Source: Clostridiales bacterium (GTDB lineage Bacteria; Bacillota; Clostridia; Peptostreptococcales; Anaerovoracaceae). Taken from it: a stretch of 64,000 bases of DNA. A program made the translations under genes and the position numbers. Every line of letters starts with the position of its first letter. Within the stretch, counting starts at the first letter, position 1. Shown one piece after another: positions 1-7,591 of this stretch. The stretch covers positions 158,570 through 222,569 of the forward strand of contig JAAZCE010000040.1 in assembly GCA_012513435.1 (NCBI GenBank). The letters run 5' to 3'. The notes below the pieces were generated by a model. That model worked only from the letters and a program-made list of their open reading frames with translations, ran no database searches and was not told the DNA's origin.

Positions 1-2141
1 ACGGTCATATAGTATAAGCGGCGATGACCGTTCTGAACAAGGAAGCGTACTCGGACAAGAGTCCAATATCCCTGTTCATCCCTATCATCAGGCACAAAAT
101 GCACTTCGCATTGAGCCTCGTCATCCGTATCGAAGGATTCTTCAAATGCGCTGACTAATCTTGCTTGAGAATCGGGGTGGAACCTGTCAAGAAGATTGAG
201 CCTCCACTTGTCATATTCCTCTCTAGTCGTTCCGATTACCTCAAAAAAACGGTTATTGGCCCGCAGGCTTTCAACACACTTACCGTCAAATTCAACTATT
301 TGAGCGCCTCCCATAAAGCTGTTGAACATCAGCGTCGCTTGTGCCGAAGCATCGAGAAAATCTATTGCTCCCTTAATGTTGGCAGCCGTATATATGCTGT
401 AAGGGTTATGAGCCATTCTTACTGTACTTAGCAGTTTTTCGTATTCCTCCACAGGCATAGGCTTAGCGAAATAATAGCCTTGCATCAGATAGCATCCAAT
501 GCTTTCCAGATAATCAGCCTGTAATTCGGTCTCTACACCTTCGGCAATAACAGGGAGTCTAAGCCAGTGTGCCATACGCACCACAGAGCTGAGAATACTT
601 CCTGAGCGAGATTGACCCTCTGTCTGAATGTTGAATGCCATATCCAGTTTCAGAATATCCACTGGTACATCCTTCAGTGTATTGAGAGAAGAATATCCAC
701 TGCCGAAATCGTCCATTTCAACAACAAAACCTCGTTGCTGCAGCTCATGGACGGTTGAAATCAACTGCTCCGGCTGGTCAACATATGCGGATTCCGTGAT
801 TTCTAAATGCAGCTGCCAAGGTTGCAAGCCATACTTTTTGACAAGCCGGTCAAATCTATCCGGTAGCTCCGAATCCCTAATGTCTTCTTTTGAGACGTTG
901 ACCGACAGAGGCACTGGATTAAGACCTTTCTTTATCCATTCCCTCATATATATGCATGCCTGTTCCCACACGTATCTATCCAGTGTGCTTATAAATCCGT
1001 TGTTTTCAAAAATGGGAATAAATTCTCCCGGAAAAATCATACCTTTTTCAGGATTTTTCCACCTCACCAACACTTCAGCCCCTGTCATTTCATCTTTGTC
1101 GTAATTATACTGTGGCTGAAAATACAATAAGAACTGCCCCTTCTCAAGAGCCGGCTGCATCTCGTTAGTCAGCTCCTGTCTTCGCACATACTGTCGAAGC
1201 ATTTCATCATCAAACCAGCCAATACGCTGATTCACAGAATTTTTCACAGAACGCATAGCCAGCATGGCGCGGCCAATCATAAGGCCTACATCCAGCTTCG
1301 GGTCGTCTATAATATATCTCCCTATATGTATGTTAATAGGTATATCCAAATCGTATTCGGCAATTGCTTTGAAGAAATGTTCAGTCAGAGTTTGAAGCAT
1401 TTCTTCGTCATTAGGTAAAAGTATCAGAAAAACATCTGCCGTATCCCTACAAACGATCCCCCCTATTTCAAAGAGCTCTTCACGCCTAATATCTGCAACA
1501 AACTTCAAGAGGCGGTCACCTTCTTCGTGTCCATATCTGTCGTTTAAGATATTAAAGCTATCTATATCCATACAGGAAATGAGAAAAGAGTTTTCAGGGT
1601 AATTGCGTACAGCCTCTGAAACCTCCTCAATAAAAGTATTCCTGTTGAGTAATCCTGTAAGTGTATCATGCCGTGCAAAATAAAGCTGTTCTTCACGACG
1701 CTTTAGTTCGATTTCATACAGCTTATTCTCTTCGGCAGCCATGATCATATCTCCTCGTGCCAATATGTTCTTGATACGCCGAATCATGACTCTTGGGCTG
1801 AAGGGCTTCGTAATTACATCTACAGCGCCTAGGCCCAAGGCCTTAAGCTGAATGTCCTCATCACTTTTTTGGGTAATAACAACGACAGGTATCTGTGAGG
1901 AAGCCCTGCTCTCCCCCATTTTCTCAAGCACTTCAAAGCCATCTGCAGTCGGCATATCAACATTAAGAACAACCACATCAATAGTGCCATAGGCCTTTAT
2001 CAATTCCAGTGCTTCTGCGCCGTTTACGGCTTCAACTATGTCATATTCTGAAGAAAAAGTCCTAGTTAAAAATATGCGCCCCTGTACATTATCATCAACT
2101 ATAAGCATGATTTTTCGTGCATCCTGTTTGCCCATGTCCAT
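1..2141 (-). CDS. Response regulator with degenerate GGDEF, EAL and PAS-like domains (3' end beyond window)
   Basis: The reading frame is open from about 2141 to the left edge without a stop, so the C-terminus is missing. Order: receiver domain (acidic pocket LIVDDN, late TKPF lysine), GGDEF domain, EAL domain, then a PAS-like segment cut by the edge. The EAL domain keeps its key motifs (EVL, NVS, LEITES, DDFGSGYS, AEGVET, QGYYFAKP) and is probably an active c-di-GMP phosphodiesterase. GGDEF is degenerate (TADVF at the signature), so cyclase activity is unlikely. The receiver reads VVLNVDMP where an acceptor Asp is expected, with Asn instead. The ATG at 2141 has GGAG six bases upstream; an ATG at 2153 lacks a good ribosome site. 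A promoter lies at 2242-2270. Confidence 0.93.
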   Translation of the reverse strand, partial: MDMGKQDARKIMLIVDDNVQGRIFLTRTFSSEYDIVEAVNGAEALELIKAYGTIDVVVLNVDMPTADGFEVLEKMGESRASSQIPVVVITQKSDEDIQLKALGLGAVDVITKPFSPRVMIRRIKNILARGDMIMAAEENKLYEIELKRREEQLYFARHDTLTGLLNRNTFIEEVSEAVRNYPENSFLISCMDIDSFNILNDRYGHEEGDRLLKFVADIRREELFEIGGIVCRDTADVFLILLPNDEEMLQTLTEHFFKAIAEYDLDIPINIHIGRYIIDDPKLDVGLMIGRAMLAMRSVKNSVNQRIGWFDDEMLRQYVRRQELTNEMQPALEKGQFLLYFQPQYNYDKDEMTGAEVLVRWKNPEKGMIFPGEFIPIFENNGFISTLDRYVWEQACIYMREWIKKGLNPVPLSVNVSKEDIRDSELPDRFDRLVKKYGLQPWQLHLEITESAYVDQPEQLISTVHELQQRGFVVEMDDFGSGYSSLNTLKDVPVDILKLDMAFNIQTEGQSRSGSILSSVVRMAHWLRLPVIAEGVETELQADYLESIGCYLMQGYYFAKPMPVEEYEKLLSTVRMAHNPYSIYTAANIKGAIDFLDASAQATLMFNSFMGGAQIVEFDGKCVESLRANNRFFEVIGTTREEYDKWRLNLLDRFHPDSQARLVSAFEESFDTDDEAQCEVHFVPDDRDEQGYWTLVRVRFLVQNGHRRLYYMT

Positions 2142-2241
2142 TGTATTCTCCATTGCAGCTTACTATTCCCATTAAGTTGGACACCCTATAGCTTTACGAA
2201 GCAGTCACCTACTGTGCCGTATAATTGTATTCAATTACTAC

Positions 2242-2270
2242 AGTATACCCTTTCACAGTTATCAGTTCAA
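2242..2270 (-). promoter_or_regulatory. Sigma-A type promoter for the c-di-GMP response regulator
   Basis: On the minus strand a -35 TTGAAC (2265-2270) and a -10 TATACT (2242-2247) are separated by exactly 17 bases. This leaves an untranslated leader of roughly 90 bases before the start at 2141. I saw no c-di-GMP riboswitch fold in that leader. Confidence 0.6.
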
Positions 2271-2828
2271 TGGGTTTTCTCTGAAATTCATATGTGCTTT
2301 TCCCCCTAATTTCGCATTGATATTACTTCATCACGTATTTTGCCAGAGTGTCAAAGAGCTTCTTCAAGTCTATATAGCTATGTGAGCTATAAGCATCTCA
2401 TTTCAGTTGCCGTCTATACTCGTACTTTCTATCTGCTGTCTAGGGTTCATTTTGTAATTGATGAGCTTACTATTCTTAAGATCAAGCTCAAAGTGTAGCC
2501 TGCATTCGTGAGCAGATAACCGTTCTCAGAATTGGCCAGGTGTATGTAGGAAGCTACTATCTCTATTGCCGGAGCCAATAACAGTACAACTCTTTCGTTT
2601 GGACCAAATTTATTAAGGAGATACGCAACCGTATTGACGATTTGATACAACCATCAGTTAAGCAAAAAATCCATAACAGGACTGGCTATTATGTCTATAA
2701 CAATTTGTGGCCCTCCCAAGTATATTTCGAATTATGCGTAAGCTTAAAATTTATGTGAAATAAACCAAGGTTTTACTGAGAGAATAAGACAATAAAGCAG
2801 CACCCCCCTTTGGTTGAATGTTACCTTA
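2271..2828. other. Intergenic stretch without a supported gene
   Basis: This AT-rich stretch lies between the response regulator promoter and the SRPBCC gene terminator. A 67-codon minus-strand frame at 2447-2650 has no clear ribosome site and no recognisable family. I see no RNA gene or repeat here. Confidence 0.5.
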
Positions 2829-2860
2829 ATTAAAACACCATGTCAAGAAAAGACATGGTT
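2829..2860 (-). terminator. Putative terminator of the SRPBCC gene
   Basis: A 7-bp perfect stem, CCATGTC (2838-2844) with GACATGG (2852-2858) around a 7-base loop, is followed on the minus strand by GTTTTAATT. It sits about 60 bases past the stop of the SRPBCC gene. The U-tract is short, so strength is uncertain. Confidence 0.5.
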
Positions 2861-2916
2861 ATATCTTACATCCTTTTTTTAAATAGTCATCACGCTATAA
2901 CAATGCAATGCTCATT

Positions 2917-3315
2917 TTATTTTCCTAATGCCTTTTTTAAATCTGCGACATAAGTTGCTTGATGTTTTTTAAGATAGGCTTTCACAAATAAATTCATAAT
3001 TGGATTGGAGACTTCAATTTCTTCTGTGAATGTAATTTTTGTGCCAAAGCCATCTTTAGAGAAAATTCCAGTCCAATGTCCACTCATATTCTTGTTTTTT
3101 ATATCAAATTCATAGCGTTCATATGGGCTTTTCACGGTAATAGTGAACTGGGTTTCAAATCCATCTTTCGTAAATTCAGTAAAGCTGTTGCCATCATCTG
3201 ACAATGCTATTTTTGCTACATCACTTCGCCAAGCATAGGCTGTATTGTCGGTAACAATGTTCCAAACGGTTTCGATTGGGTTACTGAAATTTTCTATAAC
3301 AGTTGACTTCTTCAT
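2917..3315 (-). CDS. SRPBCC (START-like) ligand-binding domain protein
   Basis: This small cytoplasmic protein of about 132 residues has the polyketide-cyclase/SRPBCC pattern: an N-terminal strand, the early segment NPIETVWNIVTD, central strands including a GHWTGIF segment, and a long C-terminal helix ending KKALGK. Family members bind hydrophobic ligands in a deep pocket; the ligand cannot be told from sequence. ATG at 3315 is preferred because AAGGTGG lies five bases upstream; the upstream GTG at 3324 is part of that ribosome site. It lies 55 bp after the 194-codon gene at 3380-3964, so the two are probably co-transcribed. Many such two-gene units respond to small molecules, but the sequence does not show that here. 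Confidence 0.82.
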   Translation of the reverse strand: MKKSTVIENFSNPIETVWNIVTDNTAYAWRSDVAKIALSDDGNSFTEFTKDGFETQFTITVKSPYERYEFDIKNKNMSGHWTGIFSKDGFGTKITFTEEIEVSNPIMNLFVKAYLKKHQATYVADLKKALGK

Positions 3316-3379
3316 CTTTTCCACCTTCTTGTTATATAAATTAGTTCCCCGTTATAAGGGTGTATTCTATGTACAGAAG

Positions 3380-3964
3380 TTATCGTTCAAAAACCACCTT
3401 ATATTGCCCTAGCATTTGCTCGCATTTAATATGTGCGGCTGCTTTGGCTGTCAATTCCTGTTTTTCATAAACAATGATTGGCTTATTTGCGATAGCAGAA
3501 AATGTTTTGCCGCCAATGCTGACGCCATGGGCATCACCATTGATAAAGTTCCACGCAAACTTGCAATCACAAAATTCTTTATTACTATAAATTTTTTCAG
3601 GTAGAACAAGAATGATATTTTTTTTGATGAAAAAACATCCGTCATTGTCCCGTTCAGCCGGGCAACCACCCTCGATACCGACACCAGTGTAGCTGATCTC
3701 AAGAAAGGATGTTGCAAATGTAACCGTCTGACCATTCTTTGAATATGTGATATTCGTTTCGGGACTTTTCCAGTTGTCAATATTAAGCCAACCTTGTTTT
3801 CCAAATGCAGCGACAGGAGTGTTTAATTCTATGTACGCTTCTTCTCCGCAAATTTCTGCGTTAATTCTGAGTACAGGCCTAAGTGATTGAAAACCTGCTG
3901 GAAGCATAGCCCGAATTTTATCTTGCTCGACCTTATATGCCATTACGAACTGTTCTACCTTCAT
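3380..3964 (-). CDS. Conserved protein of unknown function, possibly acetoacetate decarboxylase-like
   Basis: The protein has 194 residues, no signal peptide and no membrane segment. It begins MKVEQFVMAYKV, followed by LPAGFQSLRPVLRINAEI, a pattern I associate with small clostridial proteins resembling the acetoacetate decarboxylase fold. I cannot confirm a catalytic lysine, so no reaction is proposed. A Cys cluster (EGGCPAERDNDGCFF, then CDCKF) is visible. GGAGG lies about ten bases before ATG 3964. It is the first gene of a probable two-gene unit with the SRPBCC gene, 55 bp downstream. Confidence 0.75.
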   Translation of the reverse strand: MKVEQFVMAYKVEQDKIRAMLPAGFQSLRPVLRINAEICGEEAYIELNTPVAAFGKQGWLNIDNWKSPETNITYSKNGQTVTFATSFLEISYTGVGIEGGCPAERDNDGCFFIKKNIILVLPEKIYSNKEFCDCKFAWNFINGDAHGVSIGGKTFSAIANKPIIVYEKQELTAKAAAHIKCEQMLGQYKVVFER

Positions 3965-4039
3965 TCGTTCTTTTTCCTCCTAACTGCAAACTTATCGCTT
4001 CGTTAAATTATATAAGCAACCTTTATGACATTGTATAAC

Positions 4040-4089
4040 AAAAAAACGTGAAAGTCATGTACGAGTTCAAATCCTCATACATGACTTTC
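4040..4089 (-). terminator. Strong intrinsic terminator of tRNA-Leu
   Basis: A 16-bp stem (4074-4089 with 4050-4065, one G-U wobble, 8-base loop) is followed on the minus strand by ACG and a run of six or more T. It begins only a few bases beyond the CCA end of the tRNA. Confidence 0.85.
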
Positions 4090-4093
4090 GATG

Positions 4094-4180
4094 TGGTGCG
4101 GATAAAGGGATTCGAACCCCCATGAAGTTGCCCTCACACGGACCTGAACCGTGCGCGTCTGCCAATTCCGCCATATCCGC
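4094..4180 (-). tRNA. tRNA-Leu (anticodon CAG), CCA encoded
   Basis: On the minus strand the 7-bp acceptor stem is GCGGATA/TATCCGC. The D-arm lies within GGCGGAATTGGCAGACGC. The anticodon stem CACGG/CCGTG holds loop TTCAGGT, so the anticodon is CAG. A long type II variable arm and a T-arm with TTCGAAT follow. The genome encodes the CCA end (4094-4096). The class II variable arm and anticodon agree on leucine. It has its own promoter (4214-4242) and terminator (4040-4089). Confidence 0.97.
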
Positions 4181-4213
4181 AAATCTACTTGATTTTAGCA
4201 GCCAACGAAAATC

Positions 4214-4242
4214 ATTATACCAAATGGCCTAAACAAAATCAA
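4214..4242 (-). promoter_or_regulatory. Sigma-A promoter of tRNA-Leu with extended -10
   Basis: On the minus strand TTGATT (4237-4242) and TATAAT (4214-4219) are 17 bases apart, and TGG directly precedes TATAAT, giving an extended -10. Transcription would start about 30 bases before the tRNA 5' end at 4180. Confidence 0.75.
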
Positions 4243-4279
4243 GCATATTCACTAAAGTTTAATCCCAAGGCAGCAAAGT

Positions 4280-4666
4280 TTAGTTTATAGGTTTCCACTG
4301 CTCCGGATCTGTCCCGTTGTCCAGGTCATAGGCTCTGTTAAGCTCGTACTGAATCAGACAGTAATTAACTATCTGAAGACCTAAAATACCTAACACCAGA
4401 TAGAGAACCCTAGTGTCGGTACTGGTGTATTCAAGGTACCTATTTTTTAGTATATCAGATTTTTCTCCCATTTTCCAAGCCCAGAACCAACCATAAATTC
4501 CTAGGGTAATAAGTGTCAGCAGAAATGAGACACCTCCGCTTGTCTGATGTGGATGCTTTGACCTAGAATTCATTTCATTGGTCATTACGACAAACCAGTA
4601 GATACCGTAAATTCCAAATGTAATAATGTCAAAAACAATGCATAAAACTATATTTCTTCTTTTCAT
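4280..4666 (-). CDS. DUF4234-type small membrane protein
   Basis: The protein has 128 residues and about three hydrophobic segments (roughly residues 5-28, 45-68 and 86-106). The first two carry the repeated TFGIYGIYWF and TLGIYGWFW pattern typical of DUF4234 proteins, and an NEMN segment follows the first helix. The C-terminus YELNRAYD..GTDPEQWKPIN is also typical. Function is unknown; it is expected in the cytoplasmic membrane. It starts 80 bp downstream of the 4-hydroxybutyrate dehydrogenase stop, separated by a hairpin (4695-4724), so it may be read through from the fermentation operon. SD GAGGAGC precedes the ATG. Confidence 0.85.
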   Translation of the reverse strand: MKRRNIVLCIVFDIITFGIYGIYWFVVMTNEMNSRSKHPHQTSGGVSFLLTLITLGIYGWFWAWKMGEKSDILKNRYLEYTSTDTRVLYLVLGILGLQIVNYCLIQYELNRAYDLDNGTDPEQWKPIN

Positions 4667-4694
4667 AGTATGTAGCTCCTCGTAATATCAATTG

Positions 4695-4724
4695 AAAGCC
4701 CCGGAGTTCTAAATCCGAGGCTTT
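4695..4724 (-). terminator. Hairpin at the end of the 4-hydroxybutyrate operon (weak terminator)
   Basis: An 11-base inverted repeat with one mismatch (4695-4705 with 4714-4724, GC-rich core) lies between the dehydrogenase stop and the DUF4234 gene. No long T-run follows on the minus strand, so it may act as an RNA-stabilising or attenuating stem rather than a full terminator. Confidence 0.45.
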
Positions 4725-4745
4725 GATGTTTATACAGTCAACAGA

Positions 4746-5870
4746 CTAGTATAAATTAGCAAATATCTCTGCGATTTCCTCTTCTGTAAGAGGCACGTAG
4801 TTATTCCCAAGCAATCTCTGCTGGTTAGTTATAGTTGACTTTGCAAAGGCAGCAACCTGATCTTCCGTCATTCCAAATTCTTGAAGAGGCTTCTTCTCTA
4901 AGATTTTGCCTAAGAACTTATCCAGCTCCGTGTATACATCAGCAACGTCGCAGCCGAGGGCTTCTGCAAATATCTTGTTGGCAGCTTCTATCTTGCCTAC
5001 AGGCTGCTTTCTCATGTACATCTTGAAAACTTCCGTAAAGCAGATAAAGTTAGCTTCGCCGTGAGGGATGTGAAATGCGCCGCCATGTGCATATGACAGT
5101 GCGTGTACAGCTCCGCAGCCTGCATTACCGAATGCAATACCGGCATAGTTGGAAGCGATAAGGAAGTCCTTAAGGAAAGGGGCTCTATTTTCCTTGGTGT
5201 TTCCGCCGGCAGCTACGATTGCCTTATATCCAGCCATTATCATCTTAATAGCTTCCAGAGAATACATCTCTGTAAAAGGTGAAGCCTTCGGTGACAGATA
5301 GCTTTCAACAGCGTGAATAAGAGCATCTACAGATGATGTTGCAAATACTTTATCAGGCAGTCCCTGGAGTGATTCAGGAATAAGAACTGCAATATCTGCA
5401 AATGTTTCTTCAGTTGCGATACCCTTCTTCAGGTTCAATGAAGGAACTGATGCTACTGCTACGTTAGTAACCTCTGAACCTGTTCCGCAGGTTGTAGGTA
5501 CTACAACCAGCTTCTTGATTCTCTTAGGAGCAACCTTGTCAGTATACAAATCGGCAACCTTATCAGGAATTTCACAAGCCAGCACCTTGCAGCAGTCAAC
5601 GATAGTTCCACCGCCGAAGGCAATGATTCTACCGTATTCATACTTATCCATATCTTTCTTCATAGCGTCCATCATTTCATCTGACGGCTCGCCCTGGCCG
5701 TACTTTTCTTGGAAAATTACAGGCATGTCGATGCCAAGAGGCTTTACATATGGGTCATACATCCACTGGTTGGTAACCAGAATATCGCCCTTGCCCAACT
5801 TAAACTCTTCGTTAAATTCTTTGAATGTGTCAAAATAGTTGATAACGGGTACTAATTTTAATGCTTGCAT
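4746..5870 (-). CDS. 4hbD: 4-hydroxybutyrate dehydrogenase (iron-containing alcohol dehydrogenase family)
   Basis: This 374-residue NAD(H)-dependent enzyme is expected to interconvert 4-hydroxybutyrate and succinate semialdehyde. The dinucleotide-binding motif FGGGTIVDCCKV lies in the N-terminal half, then PTTCGTGSEVTN. The metal ligands of group III alcohol dehydrogenases are visible: Asp and His in VDALIHAVES, and two His in the segment GAVHALSYAHGGAFHIPHG. Length and motifs match 4hbD of Clostridium kluyveri and C. aminobutyricum as known from the family. It is the last gene of the operon abfD, Cys-rich protein, CoA-transferase, 4hbD, and starts 20 bp after the transferase stop with SD AGGAGG. 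The context makes the substrate assignment much firmer than the fold alone. Confidence 0.93.
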   Translation of the reverse strand: MQALKLVPVINYFDTFKEFNEEFKLGKGDILVTNQWMYDPYVKPLGIDMPVIFQEKYGQGEPSDEMMDAMKKDMDKYEYGRIIAFGGGTIVDCCKVLACEIPDKVADLYTDKVAPKRIKKLVVVPTTCGTGSEVTNVAVASVPSLNLKKGIATEETFADIAVLIPESLQGLPDKVFATSSVDALIHAVESYLSPKASPFTEMYSLEAIKMIMAGYKAIVAAGGNTKENRAPFLKDFLIASNYAGIAFGNAGCGAVHALSYAHGGAFHIPHGEANFICFTEVFKMYMRKQPVGKIEAANKIFAEALGCDVADVYTELDKFLGKILEKKPLQEFGMTEDQVAAFAKSTITNQQRLLGNNYVPLTEEEIAEIFANLY

Positions 5871-5890
5871 AATATTACCTCCTTATAATA

Positions 5891-7210
5891 CTAATACTTC
5901 TGATTGAACATCTCTTCCATTTCGTCCTTCAGCTGCTCTCTGAATTTAGGATGAGCAATATCTATGAGAGCACGAGCTCTGGCTGCATTTGATTTGCCCC
6001 AAAGGTCTGCAATACCGTATTCGGTAATGACATACTCAGTATCGTTTCTGGAGTCTGTTACAACCTGCTTGTCAGCCAGGTGAGCAGTAATCTTGGAAAT
6101 CATGGTTCCGTCCTTCTTGACAGTTACAGACGGCATTGCGATGATACCAATACCCTCTCCGTCTCTAGACATTGCAGCGCCTCTTACAAAGTCCACCTGC
6201 CCGCCTACTCCCGAAAATTGCATATCGTTTCCAAGAGCGTCAGCAGCTACCTGACCGTAAAGATCGCATCCCAATGCTCCATTAATAGCTACCATCTTGC
6301 TGCAGTTCATAATGATTGTAGGGTCGTTGACATAATCTACAGGCATGAGCTTAACAGCGTGGTTGTGATCACAGAAGTCATACAGCTCCTTTGAACCCAT
6401 GATAAAGTTTGCTACCAGCAAATCCTTGTCAAATGATTTCATGGAGTTGTCGATGATACCCTCGTTATAAAGCTTCATAGCTCCATCACCCAACATTTCC
6501 GAGTGAAGTCCCAAGTGCTTCTTATTCTTAAGCTGAGCGCATACTGCATCAGGTATAGAGCCTATACCAAGCTGTAGAGTAGCTCCGTCCTGAATCAGGC
6601 TTGCACAGTACTTGCCGATTTCTGTTTCCACATCACCTATTTTGGAAGCCGGCAGTGCAGCAAGCTCTTCGTCGTATTCAACGATAGCATCAGCATACTT
6701 CATAAGAGGGAATACAGCTTCTCCGTATGTAAAAGGCATATTTTCGTTTATTTGTGCTATAACAGTCTTGGCAGACTTGATAGCTTGGATGGTATAGTCT
6801 CCTGAAACACCTGTTGAAACATATCCGTGGGCATCAGGCTTTGATACCATAATCATAGCAACATCTACCTGTATTCTTCCCTCTCTTATCAGTGATGGTA
6901 GTTCGTGGAAGAAAACGCTGGTGTAATCGCCCCATGTATTGACGGCCTTTCTAGTCTGGCCGCTAAGGAACCACATGTTTGGATGAAAATTCTCCTTATA
7001 CTCAGGCTTGCAGTATTCTCCAGGCCCTAAGGAAAACATATGAGAAATTTCGACATTCTTGTAGTTAGAAGCATTTCTAACCATAGCTCTTACTAATTCT
7101 TCAGGCTCGCCGACATCGTGCTGGAATACCACCTTGTCGTTTGATTTTATCAGCTTAACAGCCTCGTCTGAAGTCATCAGTTTTTCTCGGTAAAGTTTTT
7201 TCCAGTCCAT
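5891..7210 (-). CDS. abfT: 4-hydroxybutyrate CoA-transferase
   Basis: This family I CoA-transferase of 439 residues moves CoA from acetyl-CoA (or butyryl-CoA) to 4-hydroxybutyrate, giving 4-hydroxybutyryl-CoA for the dehydratase encoded upstream. The catalytic glutamate falls at residue 238 in the motif LHSEML, the position known for the C. aminobutyricum enzyme. A GIGSIPDAV loop precedes it and a GVGGQVDFVRGA glycine-rich CoA site follows near residue 340. Length is normal. ATG 7210 has SD GAGGAG. It sits 23 bp after the Cys-rich small gene. The C. kluyveri homologue is called cat2. Confidence 0.94.
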   Translation of the reverse strand: MDWKKLYREKLMTSDEAVKLIKSNDKVVFQHDVGEPEELVRAMVRNASNYKNVEISHMFSLGPGEYCKPEYKENFHPNMWFLSGQTRKAVNTWGDYTSVFFHELPSLIREGRIQVDVAMIMVSKPDAHGYVSTGVSGDYTIQAIKSAKTVIAQINENMPFTYGEAVFPLMKYADAIVEYDEELAALPASKIGDVETEIGKYCASLIQDGATLQLGIGSIPDAVCAQLKNKKHLGLHSEMLGDGAMKLYNEGIIDNSMKSFDKDLLVANFIMGSKELYDFCDHNHAVKLMPVDYVNDPTIIMNCSKMVAINGALGCDLYGQVAADALGNDMQFSGVGGQVDFVRGAAMSRDGEGIGIIAMPSVTVKKDGTMISKITAHLADKQVVTDSRNDTEYVITEYGIADLWGKSNAARARALIDIAHPKFREQLKDEMEEMFNQKY

Positions 7211-7233
7211 ATTTTAACTCCTCTCATACACAC

Positions 7234-7494
7234 TTATTTTGCAGAAAGCTTATCCTTTATCAATTCAACGTGGTCTTTGTCCCACATTTTATATACATCA
7301 CCCTTTACTTTGTATTGGTCATAAGAAGCACAGCAGTTAGTACATCCGCCTATTACCAGCAGAGTATCGTATTCATTTCCTTCCACTGCATTAAGAAAAT
7401 CCATATTATCCACTGAGGCTTTTATTCCTTCACAGGCCTTACCCCTGTCATATCTGGGATTACAGCCCCCACAAAACCTTATTCCGCACTTCAT
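7234..7494 (-). CDS. Small cysteine-rich protein of the 4-hydroxybutyrate operon
   Basis: The protein has 86 residues and seven cysteines in two clusters: near the start (CGIRFCGGCNPRYDRGKAC) and in the middle (GGCTNCCASYD). The spacing suggests binding of a metal or iron-sulfur cluster, or thiol chemistry, but no known catalytic signature is visible. Its place between the oxygen-sensitive dehydratase gene and the CoA-transferase gene suggests a role with AbfD, for instance cluster delivery or protection; this is inference. ATG 7494 has SD GAGAGGA. It is preceded by a 33-base inverted repeat (7527-7559) that may tune its expression relative to abfD. Confidence 0.8.
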   Translation of the reverse strand: MKCGIRFCGGCNPRYDRGKACEGIKASVDNMDFLNAVEGNEYDTLLVIGGCTNCCASYDQYKVKGDVYKMWDKDHVELIKDKLSAK

Positions 7495-7526
7495 ATTATC
7501 CTCTCAAGTTTAAGCTTATTATCAAA

Positions 7527-7559
7527 TTTGAGGCCGCCTTAAAATAAAACGGCCTCAAA
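7527..7559 (-). promoter_or_regulatory. Inverted repeat inside the 4-hydroxybutyrate operon
   Basis: A perfect 10-bp stem, TTTGAGGCCG (7527-7536) with CGGCCTCAAA (7550-7559), and a 13-base loop lie between the abfD stop and the Cys-rich gene. On the minus strand it is followed only by TTTGATAA, so it could be a leaky terminator or an mRNA processing or stability element that keeps abfD transcript in excess. Confidence 0.55.
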
Positions 7560-7591
7560 TCCAAATCTTTAATCCATATAACTATATCTTA

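Noticed and set aside
2447-2650. A 67-codon minus-strand frame with a hydrophobic segment
   Set aside because: No clear ribosome site, no recognisable family and no operon partner.
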